64,000 nt of DNA from CBDBON01 sp965208395 (GTDB lineage Bacteria; Chloroflexota; Dehalococcoidia; Lucifugimonadales; CBDBON01): positions 558,001 through 622,000 of the forward strand of contig CBDBON010000002.1 in assembly GCA_965208395.1 (NCBI GenBank). Direction: 5' to 3'. The translations under genes were made by a program, and so were the position numbers. Below, one piece after another: positions 17,219-26,417 of this stretch. The notes under the pieces were generated by a model. The model saw only the letters and a list, made by a program, of their open reading frames with translations. It ran no database searches and was not told the origin of the DNA. Every line of letters starts with the position of its first letter. Position 1 is the first letter of the stretch.

Positions 17219-18859
17219 GTGAATATCTGGGGTGAGAGATTCGCGGAAGTTCAACTGTTCGTGGGATATTGCCGGGACTTGGGAGTCGGGACCGACCAGC
17301 GCGAGTTGGAACACTACGAAAAGATCGGGGCCATGCTTCCTGTTGCGAGAGTGGTCTACCCGGATGAGTATGTGATACAGAGAGACCAAAGCCAATGGAA
17401 AGGGGTCACTGATTGGGACGCAACGGATCAATGGCCAGCTCTCGGTCGACTATCGGAGAGAATCGGGCCATTTCCCTTTGGCTACGGAGGATTGGCTGAC
17501 GAGGAACTTGTTCATTGCGTTGATCGAGAGATGGAATCGGGCTGCAATCCGCATCTGAAGAGGCCTGGCCCAGACGAATACCGCCCCTGGTCAGACTACA
17601 GGGCAACAGTCCACGACAAACGGGGTAATGCCATCGCGCGGTCCACCGTGGAGCATTACTACAGCTACTGGCAGGTCCATCAACTGTCTTGGATCCAGCA
17701 GTATCCCGACCTGTACAAAAACGCCCGGCTGATTGAGTGCATACCGGAAGACGATCCAGTTAGGAAGTTCCGGCCATGGGCGCCGAAGAGGGAGCGACTC
17801 GTCGAGTTCGACGGTAGGAGACGTGGCTTTGATGCGCTTTCGTTTTGGGTCACGGTCTTTGAAAGAGAGCGGGGACGTACTTTCGCCAGCATCGCCGAGT
17901 CAAATGGGATCAGGAGACTCGACCATAGCCAGGCCGCCGCCTACAGGACGAGGCTTGGCAACCTTGCTGGGAATGTCGCCGCTCGGTTTGACTTGACCCG
18001 TGATGACTACTACGGCTTTCTGCGAAGACTCATCGAACTCCTGGAAGACTATAGGCGCAATGAACGCCACAAGCTGGCGGAAGAGTTGAAGAGGGATATC
18101 TTCGCCTGGGAGGAACTCCTCATGTTGGTCACGGGAGAGACGCGGATAGAGGTGGCAGAGGAACTCGGGCAGAAGAGCGTCCATCACGAGCGAATGTTTC
18201 GCCACCTTGACACTGCGACCAAAGAGCGGGACTACTCCCTAGACCTTCTGAAGAGCGTCGCGACAGCTTGCGGCAGTGCTCTACAGAAACTGGGAGACTC
18301 GCAGTGGTCGTTTACTGAGGCGGATGCGGATGACTTGCTGACGTACTTGGAGCAGGAGGGGCTAGGAATCTTTGTGACGGCGTTGAGTGGAATGATCGCT
18401 GTAGGTGATGACGAGTATCGACAGAAGTTCACGAGAGTGCAGAAGTACACAAACCTAAAGAACGTGCTCACTGCATACGAGTACTTCTTGAAGAACCTTA
18501 CGCAGGGGACCAGCATAGTCACCGATAAGAAGACCATGACGATGCTCGTCGGCGATGTGATGGCGCATGAGCCGTGGAAGAACTTATTCGGTACGAGGAG
18601 TAAACTGGCCAGTGGAGCCGACAGCCAGGATTTCCTTGCGAATTTGGGCACTCTGCTGTCCGATAGACACTTGAAGGGATCGGTGGAGGGCTATTGGGCG
18701 CGACAGTTCCTTGTTATGTGTCTGGCGAGGAACATGACCGTACACGCCTATCCCAACGAAGACAGCTACTATGGCGACTTCTTTGGGCCGATGCTGGACT
18801 CTGCGATCTGCTCCACTTTCTACACGTGGCGGCTCGCAAAGACAAATGGCTGGATATAG
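17219..18859 (+). CDS. large soluble protein of unknown function in the defence island
   Basis: A 546-aa protein from GTG 17219, with GGAGG 8 nt upstream. No signal peptide, membrane span, P-loop or metal motif is evident. It is rich in aromatic and charged residues; the middle (about 205-350) is helical with RRNERHKLAEELKRD. The end (GSVEGYWARQFLVMCLARNMTVH) looks conserved-domain-like and resembles the C-terminal helices of large abortive-infection proteins, but this is only an impression. It follows the abiE-DUF2971 operon by 165 bp, so it may have its own promoter. I do not recognise the family. Confidence 0.6.
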   Translation: MNIWGERFAEVQLFVGYCRDLGVGTDQRELEHYEKIGAMLPVARVVYPDEYVIQRDQSQWKGVTDWDATDQWPALGRLSERIGPFPFGYGGLADEELVHCVDREMESGCNPHLKRPGPDEYRPWSDYRATVHDKRGNAIARSTVEHYYSYWQVHQLSWIQQYPDLYKNARLIECIPEDDPVRKFRPWAPKRERLVEFDGRRRGFDALSFWVTVFERERGRTFASIAESNGIRRLDHSQAAAYRTRLGNLAGNVAARFDLTRDDYYGFLRRLIELLEDYRRNERHKLAEELKRDIFAWEELLMLVTGETRIEVAEELGQKSVHHERMFRHLDTATKERDYSLDLLKSVATACGSALQKLGDSQWSFTEADADDLLTYLEQEGLGIFVTALSGMIAVGDDEYRQKFTRVQKYTNLKNVLTAYEYFLKNLTQGTSIVTDKKTMTMLVGDVMAHEPWKNLFGTRSKLASGADSQDFLANLGTLLSDRHLKGSVEGYWARQFLVMCLARNMTVHAYPNEDSYYGDFFGPMLDSAICSTFYTWRLAKTNGWI

Positions 18860-19512
18860 CTGACCAATTCTGGCTCAAATGAGATCGGCCGTGGAACGGC
18901 TGAACCGATGAGCCTGTTCAATTGGGGACACCTACTACGATGTGCGGTGAACTGCCGTAGAATCGGGCTTGGACAGGGCCATGTCGTTAGGCACCATGTC
19001 CTCGGTCTTGCTGCCGGATGTGCTGCCATAGTGGGGCAGCGGACGCCTCCCAGACGCCTCGGACCACGCGACGAAGTTGTTCCACTGGCTGGCGTAACTT
19101 TCGCTCGTCCTCGTCCGTCGTGAAGTTGCCGGCACGGGCTCAACCATCGGCTTCACCCCCTCCGATTGCTGGAAACTATCCTAGCCGCTATCCAATGCCG
19201 ATAGTAGCACTCCGGCCAAGTAGCGAGGAGTCCTAGTCGAGTGAGCTCGCCGCGAGCCCGTCACGAAAGGGTCTTGCCGCTAGCCATGTAGGTCACAGTT
19301 AAGGCCCCATCAGCACCCTCTAAGTTGATTGGTGGAGATGATGCTTGGCCTGAGGCCGTCCCAGTCCACCATTTCTGCCACTTCGAAATGAGGACGCTGG
19401 CTGCCCTTCAATTGGGCCTTCCACGAGTGCCAAGTTACTGATGGTCCAATTGACGATTATCCCGCTTTTCATATATTATTGTGGTGTTTGATAGTGTTTC
19501 GTTGGGAGAAGT
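18860..19512. other. element boundary region: integrase debris and AT-rich promoter
   Basis: Apart from the minus-strand integrase fragment below, no gene is visible. The last 70 bp (around 19460-19500, TTTTCATATATTATTG) are much more AT-rich than the surroundings and probably hold the promoter of the excisionase-like gene. Confidence 0.4.
18935..19156 (-). pseudogene. N-terminal fragment of a tyrosine recombinase
   Basis: A 73-aa frame. Residues 18-42 (SESYASQWNNFVAWSEASGR) fit the SAM-like core-binding domain at the start of XerC/D-type phage integrases (xxYxxDWxxFxxWCxxxG). The reading frame then seems to slip (DSTAVHRTS resembles an integrase STI..HR segment) and stops. No catalytic domain follows, so this is debris, consistent with a mobile-element end here. 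Confidence 0.55.
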
Positions 19513-19521
19513 GTGTCAAGA

Positions 19522-19737
19522 ATGTCTACCGAAGAAGGCTGGGTCGGTGTCGCAGAAGTCGCTGCTCACTTACAGGTAGCTAGGGACTCTATCTACCGCT
19601 GGATAGACTCCAAGGGATTTCCCGCTCACAGGGTAGGTCGGTTGCTGCGCTTTAGGCTTTCCGAGGTAGACGAGTGGGTGAAGACTGGCGACAGGGATGT
19701 TCCGGGAACCTCAGATGCAGACGGGGTAGGCCAATAA
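19522..19737 (+). CDS. excisionase-family HTH DNA-binding protein
   Basis: A 71-aa protein (ATG 19522; GTG 19513 is an in-frame alternative). GVAEVAAHLQVARDSIYRWI through FPAHRVGRLLRFRLSEVDEWV is a textbook MerR/Xis-like excisionase HTH. Such proteins act as recombination directionality factors or as small transcription regulators at the head of defence operons. It precedes the ATPase gene by about 110 bp on the same strand, so it may regulate the three-gene unit that follows. Confidence 0.8.
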   Translation: MSTEEGWVGVAEVAAHLQVARDSIYRWIDSKGFPAHRVGRLLRFRLSEVDEWVKTGDRDVPGTSDADGVGQ

Positions 19738-19844
19738 AGCGAACGCCGGCGTGGGGACACCCTGCGGCGCGCGAACTGCCGGATGCGCCAAGTTTCGAGG
19801 AACCAACCGCGGCTGTATCGAGGAATCAAAGCTGGAGTGTGAAT

Positions 19845-21698
19845 GTGCTGATAGAGCAAGTTCAGATTGAGGATGGATTCCTAGATGGCCTTGACGTTCG
19901 GTTCTCAGAAGGCCTCAACGTATTGATTGGTGCCCGTGGGACCGGGAAGACTTCGCTCATTGAGCTCATTAGGTTTGCTCTCGGGGCCACAGCCTTTACA
20001 GAAGACGCGGCGAGGCGAGGCAACCAGCAGGCGCTCAGCGTTCTCCAAGGAGGACAGGTCACTGTAGTAATTCGCAATGGAGAAGATCGATTTGTCGTGA
20101 CCAGGGGTGCTCGCGACGAAGTACCACGCTCCACACACTCTGTTCCTCCCGTCACGGTTCTTGCACAGAGTGAGATCGAAGCCGTCGGTGCCCAGGCAAG
20201 CGGGCGACTCTACCTCATTGACCGGTTCCGGCCCAATCGAGGGGAAGCCGACAAGCGACGTAGCAATCTCATTTCGAAGTTGCGCTCACTCACGGCGGAG
20301 ATTGGCGGAACCCTAAATGAACTTCGGTCGATCAGCGGACAGATACTTGGGATGCAGACGGTGCGCAGTGAGTTGCTGAGTGCGGTCGAACAGCAACAGG
20401 ACTTGCTGAAGTCGATAGCAGCAACTGCCAAGGACCGTGAAGAGTTAGCCGAACTCCAGGCTCGTGCGGCCGTACTCGGGGTCCGAAGTGCGGTCTATGA
20501 GCGGACCACAACCACGTTAAACAGCTTTCGCTGGGAACTTCTCAGTATTGCGCAGGGACTCCACGAGATAGAGGAGTGGCCTGATAGCGCCGGTGAACAT
20601 GATTTGCTAGGTGAGGTTAGGGCAAGAAGCACCCAAGCCGCACAAGCCCTGAGAACCACTATAGGCATCGTCGAGAGCGCTGAGGCAGAGGTCCAGAAGT
20701 TGATCGAGCAGAACAGTGCAGATCGACTCAATACCGACGATAGAGCGCGAGCATCCCGCCGCGCATTGGATGAATTGCAGGCCGGTGCTGGAACATTGAC
20801 CAGAAGAGTAGAGATCCTCACGGAAAGCGTGGCGCAACTGGGCACGCTAGAGGATCTCGCCAACGATCGGGCTACCAGAGTTGAGGAACTTCAAGGGCAG
20901 CGTCGTCGCGTCTTCGAGCAACTTGAGGAAATGCGAGCGGAGCGATTTGAATCGCGTATCCAAATCGCAAATCGACTCAGGGACGCTCTTGGGCCAGAGA
21001 TCAAGACTGATATCATCGAGTCAGGAATGACCAATAGCTATTCGAATGTTATCGCAGCCGCGTTACGAGGGAGTGGACTGCACTACAACACTCTGGCACC
21101 TTTGTTCGCGGCCCACATGTCTCCGCTCGAATTGGTCGAGGCGGTAGAATCCAACACTGTTCAGGCGATTGCAGAGGCGGTAGAGATTACAAACGAGCGC
21201 GCGGCAAATGTCATTGCATATCTAAAGTCACGCAACCTCACCGATCTCATCGCCGCACCGATCGACGACGCGGTAGAGCTATATCTATTGGACGGAGTCG
21301 AATACAAAGGATCCGATAACCTATCTATAGGACAGCGATGCACGGTTGTTTTGCCTATTCTACTGAGTGGCCAAGGTGAGTTGCTCATCATCGATCAGCC
21401 CGAGGATCATCTCGATAATGCGTTCATCACTGAGACATTGGTTGATAGGCTGCGTCATAGACAGAAGGGCGATCAGTTCATACTAGCGTCGCACAATGCG
21501 AATATACCGGTGCTCGGCGAAGCCGACCTCGTCGTTCGCCTCGGTTCTGATGGCCGCCGCGGTTTCGTCGAGCACGCCGATCAGCTAGATGCCCCAGCGA
21601 CGGTGATGGCGATCACTTCCGTCATGGAAGGCGGAGTCGAGGCTTTCGAGCGGCGCGCGGCCTTCTATCAGGGCGTACTCGAGGGTGGGCGTGAATAA
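19845..21698 (+). CDS. SMC/RecN-like coiled-coil ABC-type ATPase
   Basis: About 617 aa from GTG 19845 (GGAG 7 nt upstream; GTG 19839 possible). Walker A GARGTGKTS lies at about 29-37, a long coiled-coil middle (about 155-390), then signature LSIGQRC and Walker B LLIIDQPEDHLDN near the C-terminus (about 500-540), with a D-loop and switch His (ASHNANIP). This is the head-coil-head architecture of SMC-like ATPases common in conflict systems. Here it is followed directly by a histidine kinase and a receiver-phosphotransferase protein, suggesting an ATPase sensor feeding a phosphorelay. The annotation as SMC-like is firm; the role is inferred. Confidence 0.82.
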   Translation: MLIEQVQIEDGFLDGLDVRFSEGLNVLIGARGTGKTSLIELIRFALGATAFTEDAARRGNQQALSVLQGGQVTVVIRNGEDRFVVTRGARDEVPRSTHSVPPVTVLAQSEIEAVGAQASGRLYLIDRFRPNRGEADKRRSNLISKLRSLTAEIGGTLNELRSISGQILGMQTVRSELLSAVEQQQDLLKSIAATAKDREELAELQARAAVLGVRSAVYERTTTTLNSFRWELLSIAQGLHEIEEWPDSAGEHDLLGEVRARSTQAAQALRTTIGIVESAEAEVQKLIEQNSADRLNTDDRARASRRALDELQAGAGTLTRRVEILTESVAQLGTLEDLANDRATRVEELQGQRRRVFEQLEEMRAERFESRIQIANRLRDALGPEIKTDIIESGMTNSYSNVIAAALRGSGLHYNTLAPLFAAHMSPLELVEAVESNTVQAIAEAVEITNERAANVIAYLKSRNLTDLIAAPIDDAVELYLLDGVEYKGSDNLSIGQRCTVVLPILLSGQGELLIIDQPEDHLDNAFITETLVDRLRHRQKGDQFILASHNANIPVLGEADLVVRLGSDGRRGFVEHADQLDAPATVMAITSVMEGGVEAFERRAAFYQGVLEGGRE

Positions 21699-22701
21699 CG
21701 AGCAGGCACTGGCTGTCTTCGAAGGCACGCCAGCTTCGACTTCTAGCGACCGACTTCGGGCCGCTCGGTTCCTTGCGCAGAATGCGACCAACACCCATCA
21801 AACGCGGTTGACGAAGATTAGGGAGGCCGAACGCAATTCCTGGGTCCGCAAGGCGCTTGATCAAGCCCTGAAACGATCCAGAAAGGGAAAAGCAGAACCC
21901 GCGATAGTTTCCATTGAAGACGTGCAGGAGACACCCATAGACGCCCGCCTCTACGAGGAACTTCGTGCCCAAGCAATAGAAGAGACATCTGCGTGGTTCC
22001 TGCATGAGTTGCGTCCGCTCGTCGGTTTCCTTGATGAGGACGCGGACGCCGAAATAGATCGCTACACATGTAGTAGAACTAAGGTCTCGATAGACCGAGT
22101 TCAGTCGTTCCTTGACGCTATAGACAGACTGCGGAAGGCCGCCGCAGCTCCGGCGATACAGGAATTTGACCTGACCGATCTGGTAGTCCGAGTTGCGGAA
22201 GATGAAGCCAAGCAAGGCAGAGCCGCTCTTCATGACGCCAAAGAGGACGTGAATGAGGACGTCGGTCTAGACGATGACGGGGAATATGTCCCCCAGCAAA
22301 GGGTCATCACATTGTCGCTCGCCCGTCGGGAGCCAGTCATCACGGCGGGTGATCCTCAACTGATCGAAATGGCAGTCGCAAACGCCCTTCGGAATGCAAT
22401 CGAAGCTGTCATGGAGGTACAAGAGGAGGACCGACGGGACGTTACCCTCAATTGGGGTATAACCGATACTGATAGTTGGATCGTGGTATTAGACGAAGGA
22501 TGCGGGCTTCCGCCAGGATCGGATCGTCTCACCGTGCCCGGTGCCAGTACCAAGTCGAAGAGTGGAGGCAATCTAGGAATGGGGTTGCCGATAGCACTAA
22601 GAGCAATGGAATCGATGCGAGGAACGTTGCAACTTACACCCCGGTCGGGTGCTGGCGTTTCATGTGAGATCCGATGGCCTTACGGAGATATGGTCGAGTG
22701 A
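21685..22701 (+). CDS. GHKL histidine kinase-like protein
   Basis: A 338-aa soluble protein (GTG 21685; GTG 21691 also possible) overlapping the ATPase gene end. His107 in WFLHELRPLVGFL sits in a dimerisation helix resembling a phospho-acceptor site. The C-terminal HATPase_c domain has the N box (ANALRNAIEAV), G1 box (DEGCGLPPG) and G2 box (GGNLGMGLPIALRAME), so ATP binding looks intact. There is no transmembrane or sensor domain; input probably comes from the SMC-like ATPase encoded just upstream. Its TGA overlaps the GTG of the response-regulator gene (GTGA). Confidence 0.82.
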   Translation: MGVNNEQALAVFEGTPASTSSDRLRAARFLAQNATNTHQTRLTKIREAERNSWVRKALDQALKRSRKGKAEPAIVSIEDVQETPIDARLYEELRAQAIEETSAWFLHELRPLVGFLDEDADAEIDRYTCSRTKVSIDRVQSFLDAIDRLRKAAAAPAIQEFDLTDLVVRVAEDEAKQGRAALHDAKEDVNEDVGLDDDGEYVPQQRVITLSLARREPVITAGDPQLIEMAVANALRNAIEAVMEVQEEDRRDVTLNWGITDTDSWIVVLDEGCGLPPGSDRLTVPGASTKSKSGGNLGMGLPIALRAMESMRGTLQLTPRSGAGVSCEIRWPYGDMVE

Positions 22702-23882
22702 AAGTCCTAATCGTTGAGGATGAGACAGACGTCATAACTAGGCTCGATGAGCGCCTACTTCGGTCAACACCTGGCATTGAGACTGTCATCGCGCGCAGTA
22801 GGTCCAGTGGGATTGCAGTACTCCGAAACGATGAGTTTGACTTCATTATCTGCGATTTACGGCTGCCACCTAATGACGGAGGCCTGGATACAGACGAGGC
22901 ACACGGACTTGCGGTATATGCGGAGTCAAGGAGCGTCTGTCCTGGCACGCCTTGCTTGTTCTTTACTGGGTTTGACACAAGTCCAGAAGTTAAAGAGCAG
23001 CTTTCGAGCGGCGGAACACACGATATCTTTGGAACTAGTGAAAGCTATGCTATGACGCGAATCCTGACCAAAGATAGATTCTTATCATGTATAGAACGGC
23101 TGGAGGCCTTCAATACGGAACTGGCCGTACTGGACGCAATCGACATTGAACTTTCTAGTGGTAACCGTAATCTTGATCAGTTCGAAGAACGTGCGTTGCA
23201 AATGCAAGCAAGGTCTCTAGGTGCGGAGAGCATTGAAGCTAGCGCTCTAGGTGGACTTTCTGGTGCTCAGACTATGAGAGCGTGGTTTAAGGACGAACAG
23301 GAGCGCACACTTGGTTCCTACTTCGTTAAGATTGATAAGCGGGCGAACATAGAGAAGGAACGGAAGAACTACCATCAACACGTCAGCCCACTTCTTAAGA
23401 TGGGGCACTATCCTGCGCTAACTCGTGACATTGTGGCGGGTATAGGCAAACGAGAGGCTCTCTTCTACCAGCTAGCAGACGACTATGTAGAGAGTCTGTT
23501 TGACGTTCTGGAGAATTGTGAGAGCGCTGCAATATCTGCAGTAAAGGAAGTGCGGAGCATTCTAGCTCCGTGGGCCGATGTGAGTGCAAAGAAAACCGTA
23601 CACGTTCGTGATCTTAGGACACTGCGAATCGACGAGACAGATTTCCAACCATATCGTGATGCCCTTGGCTTCACAGAACGATTCGAAGTCATCAAACTGG
23701 AGATGACGACAAGTCGTCAGCATGGAGACCTACACGGGTTCAATATCCTCTGCAACGACTCCGGTACTCCAGTTGTCATAGATTTCGGTAACGTAGGACC
23801 TGCACCAACTTGCATCGATCCGGTAATACTGGAGCTTTCTGTCTTGTTCCATTGTCAAACGCCAGGAGCTATGTACCAGTAG
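22698..23882 (+). CDS. response-regulator receiver fused to a phosphotransferase-like kinase domain, truncated by IS21
   Basis: Native codons run from GTG 22698 to about 23871, where an IS21 end begins and a stop follows within 4 codons. The receiver (about 1-125) has VEDETD acidic residues, phospho-acceptor Asp53 (IICDLRLP), FFTGF and a late Lys (LTKDRF). The C-terminal part resembles a choline/aminoglycoside phosphotransferase fold: a G-loop-like GSYFVKIDKRANIEKE (about 212-227), catalytic HGDLHGFNIL (about 342-351) and metal-binding DFGNVGP. The helical C-lobe end is missing. The fusion implies that phosphorylation of the receiver controls a small-molecule or protein kinase; TCAD9-like domains in conflict systems are one possible relative. 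Confidence 0.78.
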   Translation: MKVLIVEDETDVITRLDERLLRSTPGIETVIARSRSSGIAVLRNDEFDFIICDLRLPPNDGGLDTDEAHGLAVYAESRSVCPGTPCLFFTGFDTSPEVKEQLSSGGTHDIFGTSESYAMTRILTKDRFLSCIERLEAFNTELAVLDAIDIELSSGNRNLDQFEERALQMQARSLGAESIEASALGGLSGAQTMRAWFKDEQERTLGSYFVKIDKRANIEKERKNYHQHVSPLLKMGHYPALTRDIVAGIGKREALFYQLADDYVESLFDVLENCESAAISAVKEVRSILAPWADVSAKKTVHVRDLRTLRIDETDFQPYRDALGFTERFEVIKLEMTTSRQHGDLHGFNILCNDSGTPVVIDFGNVGPAPTCIDPVILELSVLFHCQTPGAMYQ

Positions 23883-23984
23883 AAGGAGAGATCGCCAGGA
23901 CCTTTAGACCACTTCGCCAGGAGGATGACCACCCTGGGCGCCGGATTGGCGACCATTGCTGGAGCCTTGATGCAAGGAGCAGCG

Positions 23985-25571
23985 ATGGCGTACAGGGAGG
24001 TGTCGAGAGTGGAGATAGCAGAAGTGGTCCGACGCTGGCAGTCGGGTAACAGCCAGCGGCAGATAGCGACCGGTACAGGTTTGTCGCGGGCGACAGTCCG
24101 CCGGTACATCGCGGCGGCGCTGGGAGCGGGTCTGACGCGCGACGGTCCGGCTGCGAGCGAAGATCAACTGAGTCGTCTGTCTGGGCTGAACGTGAGCAGT
24201 CCTCGGAAGGTCGAGGCACCGACCGAGGAGATACTCGCCCCATGGGCCGCCCAGGTCTACGAGTGGCTGACCGCCGATAGGTTGCAACTGACCCGCATCC
24301 ACGAGTTGCTTGCGGACCGGAACTGCCGGGTCTCCTACACATCGTTGAGGAGGTTCATCCAGCGACGGGGCTGGCAGAGGCGAAGTCCAACGACGGTCCG
24401 GATGGGAGAGAGAGCGCCGGGCGAAGTGGCGGAGATGGACTTCGGTCGCCTGGGCCTGATGGAAGACGCTGAGACCGGCCGCCGCCGCGTGGTCTGGGCC
24501 CTGATCGTCGTCCTGACGTACTCGCGGCACAGCTTCGTCTGGCCGACCTTCAGCCAGAAGCTCGTCGACGTGATCGACGGGTTGGAGGCTGCCTGGGCCT
24601 TCTTCGAGGGTGTGCCCAAGTACCTGGTGATCGACAACTTCCCTGCGGCCGTGGCCGGCCCCGACCGGCTCCATCCCCGCCTGACGCGCGGCTTCCTGGA
24701 GTACTCCCAGCACCGGGGCTTCATCGCAGACCCCGCAAGGGTGCGCCATCCTCGCGACAAGCCGCGTGTGGAGCGCGGAGTGCCCTACGTCCGCGAGAGG
24801 TTCTTCAAGGGAGGGACCTTCACCGACCTTGCGGACATGAGGTCTGAGGCCAGGCGGTGGTGCGTGGAGGTGGCCGGCCAGAGGGTGCACGGCACCACCC
24901 GCAGGCAGCCCCTGACCGTCTTCCGGCAGGAGGAGCGCAGTGCGTTGGGGGAGTGGAACGGAGAGCCCTACGAGATGACCGACTGGCGCACTGCCAAGGT
25001 CCATCCCGACCACCACGTGGCCTGCCAGTACGCCCTCTACTCGGTGCCGTCTGAGATATGTCCGCCCGGCCAGAAGGTGGAGGTGCGGCTCGGCAGCAAG
25101 CTGGTGCGCATCTACTACCGGGGCAGGCTGATCAAGGTCCACCCACGGAAGGGCCGCGGCGGCAGGTCCACCGACCCTGAAGACTACCCGTCGGAGCTGA
25201 GCGCCTACACCCTCAGGGCTCCTGATCGGATCAAGCTCAGCGCAGCTTCGCACGGACCGGCCGTGGCGGCCTATGCCGAGCGCCTCTTCGACGGCCCACT
25301 GCCCTGGGCCAGGATCCGGCAGGGGCACAAGCTCATACGGTTGGGAGAACGCTACTCCCCTGAACGTCTCGACGCTGCCTGCCGCAGGGCTCTGTCAGTA
25401 GACCTGATCGACGTGGCACGTCTCGAGCGCATCCTCGTAGAGGCCCTGGAGCAGGAGACAGCGGAGACAGAGCCTCCACCGATGCCTCCGGGTCGGTTCG
25501 CCAGGTCCGGGTCCGTCTTCGCTCATGCCAACGGCATCGCCACTCAACCAGCACAAGGAGAATGCCCATGA
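23985..25571 (+). CDS. istA: IS21-family transposase IstA
   Basis: 528 aa from ATG 23985 (AAGGAG-like site upstream). N-terminal HTH (VVRRWQSGNSQRQIATGTG, about 12-45) and an rve-type DDE catalytic core: Asp in AEMDFGRLG, Asp in YLVIDNFPAA and Glu in RVERGVPYVRERF. The C-terminal Mu-transposase-like domain follows. IstA cuts and joins the element ends with the help of IstB. The DDE triad and length are intact, so the enzyme is probably functional. The stop overlaps istB (ATGA). Confidence 0.93.
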   Translation: MAYREVSRVEIAEVVRRWQSGNSQRQIATGTGLSRATVRRYIAAALGAGLTRDGPAASEDQLSRLSGLNVSSPRKVEAPTEEILAPWAAQVYEWLTADRLQLTRIHELLADRNCRVSYTSLRRFIQRRGWQRRSPTTVRMGERAPGEVAEMDFGRLGLMEDAETGRRRVVWALIVVLTYSRHSFVWPTFSQKLVDVIDGLEAAWAFFEGVPKYLVIDNFPAAVAGPDRLHPRLTRGFLEYSQHRGFIADPARVRHPRDKPRVERGVPYVRERFFKGGTFTDLADMRSEARRWCVEVAGQRVHGTTRRQPLTVFRQEERSALGEWNGEPYEMTDWRTAKVHPDHHVACQYALYSVPSEICPPGQKVEVRLGSKLVRIYYRGRLIKVHPRKGRGGRSTDPEDYPSELSAYTLRAPDRIKLSAASHGPAVAAYAERLFDGPLPWARIRQGHKLIRLGERYSPERLDAACRRALSVDLIDVARLERILVEALEQETAETEPPPMPPGRFARSGSVFAHANGIATQPAQGECP

Positions 25572-26353
25572 CCACCGCCACCGAACTGACGCCGCTGCTC
25601 AAGCGCCTCAAGCTCGGAGCCATGCTCAACACACTGCCCGAGAGGATCGCCCTCGCACGCAGAGAGGAGCTCGACTACGCATCCTTCCTGCAGGTGATCC
25701 TCACCGACGAGGTCAACCGCAGGGACCACAGGCGACTGGAGCTCCGACTCCAGCAAGCCGGCTTCGATCAGGTCTGCCGCCTCGAAGACTTCGACTGGTC
25801 CGCATCCATCACGCTCGACCGCCGGCTCCTCGACGCCGCCTTCTCACTCCAGTTCCTACCGCGCAACGAGCACGTCCTGCTCGTCGGCCCGGTCGGCGTG
25901 GGCAAGAGCTTCCTCGCACAGGCTCTAGGATATGCAGCCGTCCGGGCGGGACACTCCGTCCGCTTCATACGCGCAGACGACTTCTTCAGGGCCATGGCCC
26001 AGGCCAGGGTGGACCACTCCACCGACAAGACCTTCCGGTCCTTCCTCTCCCCAGACCTGCTCATCCTCGACGACCTCGGTCTCCACAGGCTGGCTCAGCA
26101 GCAGTCGATAGACCTCTACGAGCTGGTCATCGCTAGGCACCGCACTTCCAGCTTCGTCGTCACATCCAACAGGGCCGTCGACGAGTGGCTCGGACTCTTC
26201 GACGATCCCATCCTGGGCAACAGCGCCCTCGACCGGCTCGCCAACGCCAGCTACCAGATCGTTATCGAGGGCGACAGCTACCGGCAACGTCTGTCACCAC
26301 ACAGGGCGCTGCTCGACAGAAAGGAGGTGGTTGACCCTCAAACGCCGCAGTGA
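25568..26353 (+). CDS. istB: IS21-family helper ATPase IstB
   Basis: 261 aa from ATG 25568, chosen because AAGGAG lies 7 nt upstream and the ATG overlaps the istA stop; ATG 25562 is too close to that site. DnaC-like AAA+ ATPase: Walker A GPVGVGKSFLA (about 105-115), Walker B LLILDDLGLH (about 165-174), sensor VVTSNRAVDEW. IstB assembles on target DNA and activates IstA. Intact. Confidence 0.93.
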   Translation: MTTATELTPLLKRLKLGAMLNTLPERIALARREELDYASFLQVILTDEVNRRDHRRLELRLQQAGFDQVCRLEDFDWSASITLDRRLLDAAFSLQFLPRNEHVLLVGPVGVGKSFLAQALGYAAVRAGHSVRFIRADDFFRAMAQARVDHSTDKTFRSFLSPDLLILDDLGLHRLAQQQSIDLYELVIARHRTSSFVVTSNRAVDEWLGLFDDPILGNSALDRLANASYQIVIEGDSYRQRLSPHRALLDRKEVVDPQTPQ

Positions 26354-26417
26354 TAATAGTCCGCATACCGGTTCTCAGGGTGGCTCAATGATCCTGGCGA
26401 CGACTGGTACATAGGTC

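Larger units (their letters stand above)
23872..26411 (+). mobile_element. IS21-family insertion sequence, intact
   Basis: About 2.54 kb bounded by terminal inverted repeats: TGTACCAGT at 23872-23880 and its complement ACTGGTACA at 26403-26411, with a further internal match CGCCAGGA near each end. It carries istA and istB with a 4-bp overlap. No target duplication is obvious in the flanks (left CAGGAGCTA, right TAGGTCTTG), so insertion may have been followed by a deletion. It interrupts the receiver-phosphotransferase gene. Confidence 0.9.
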
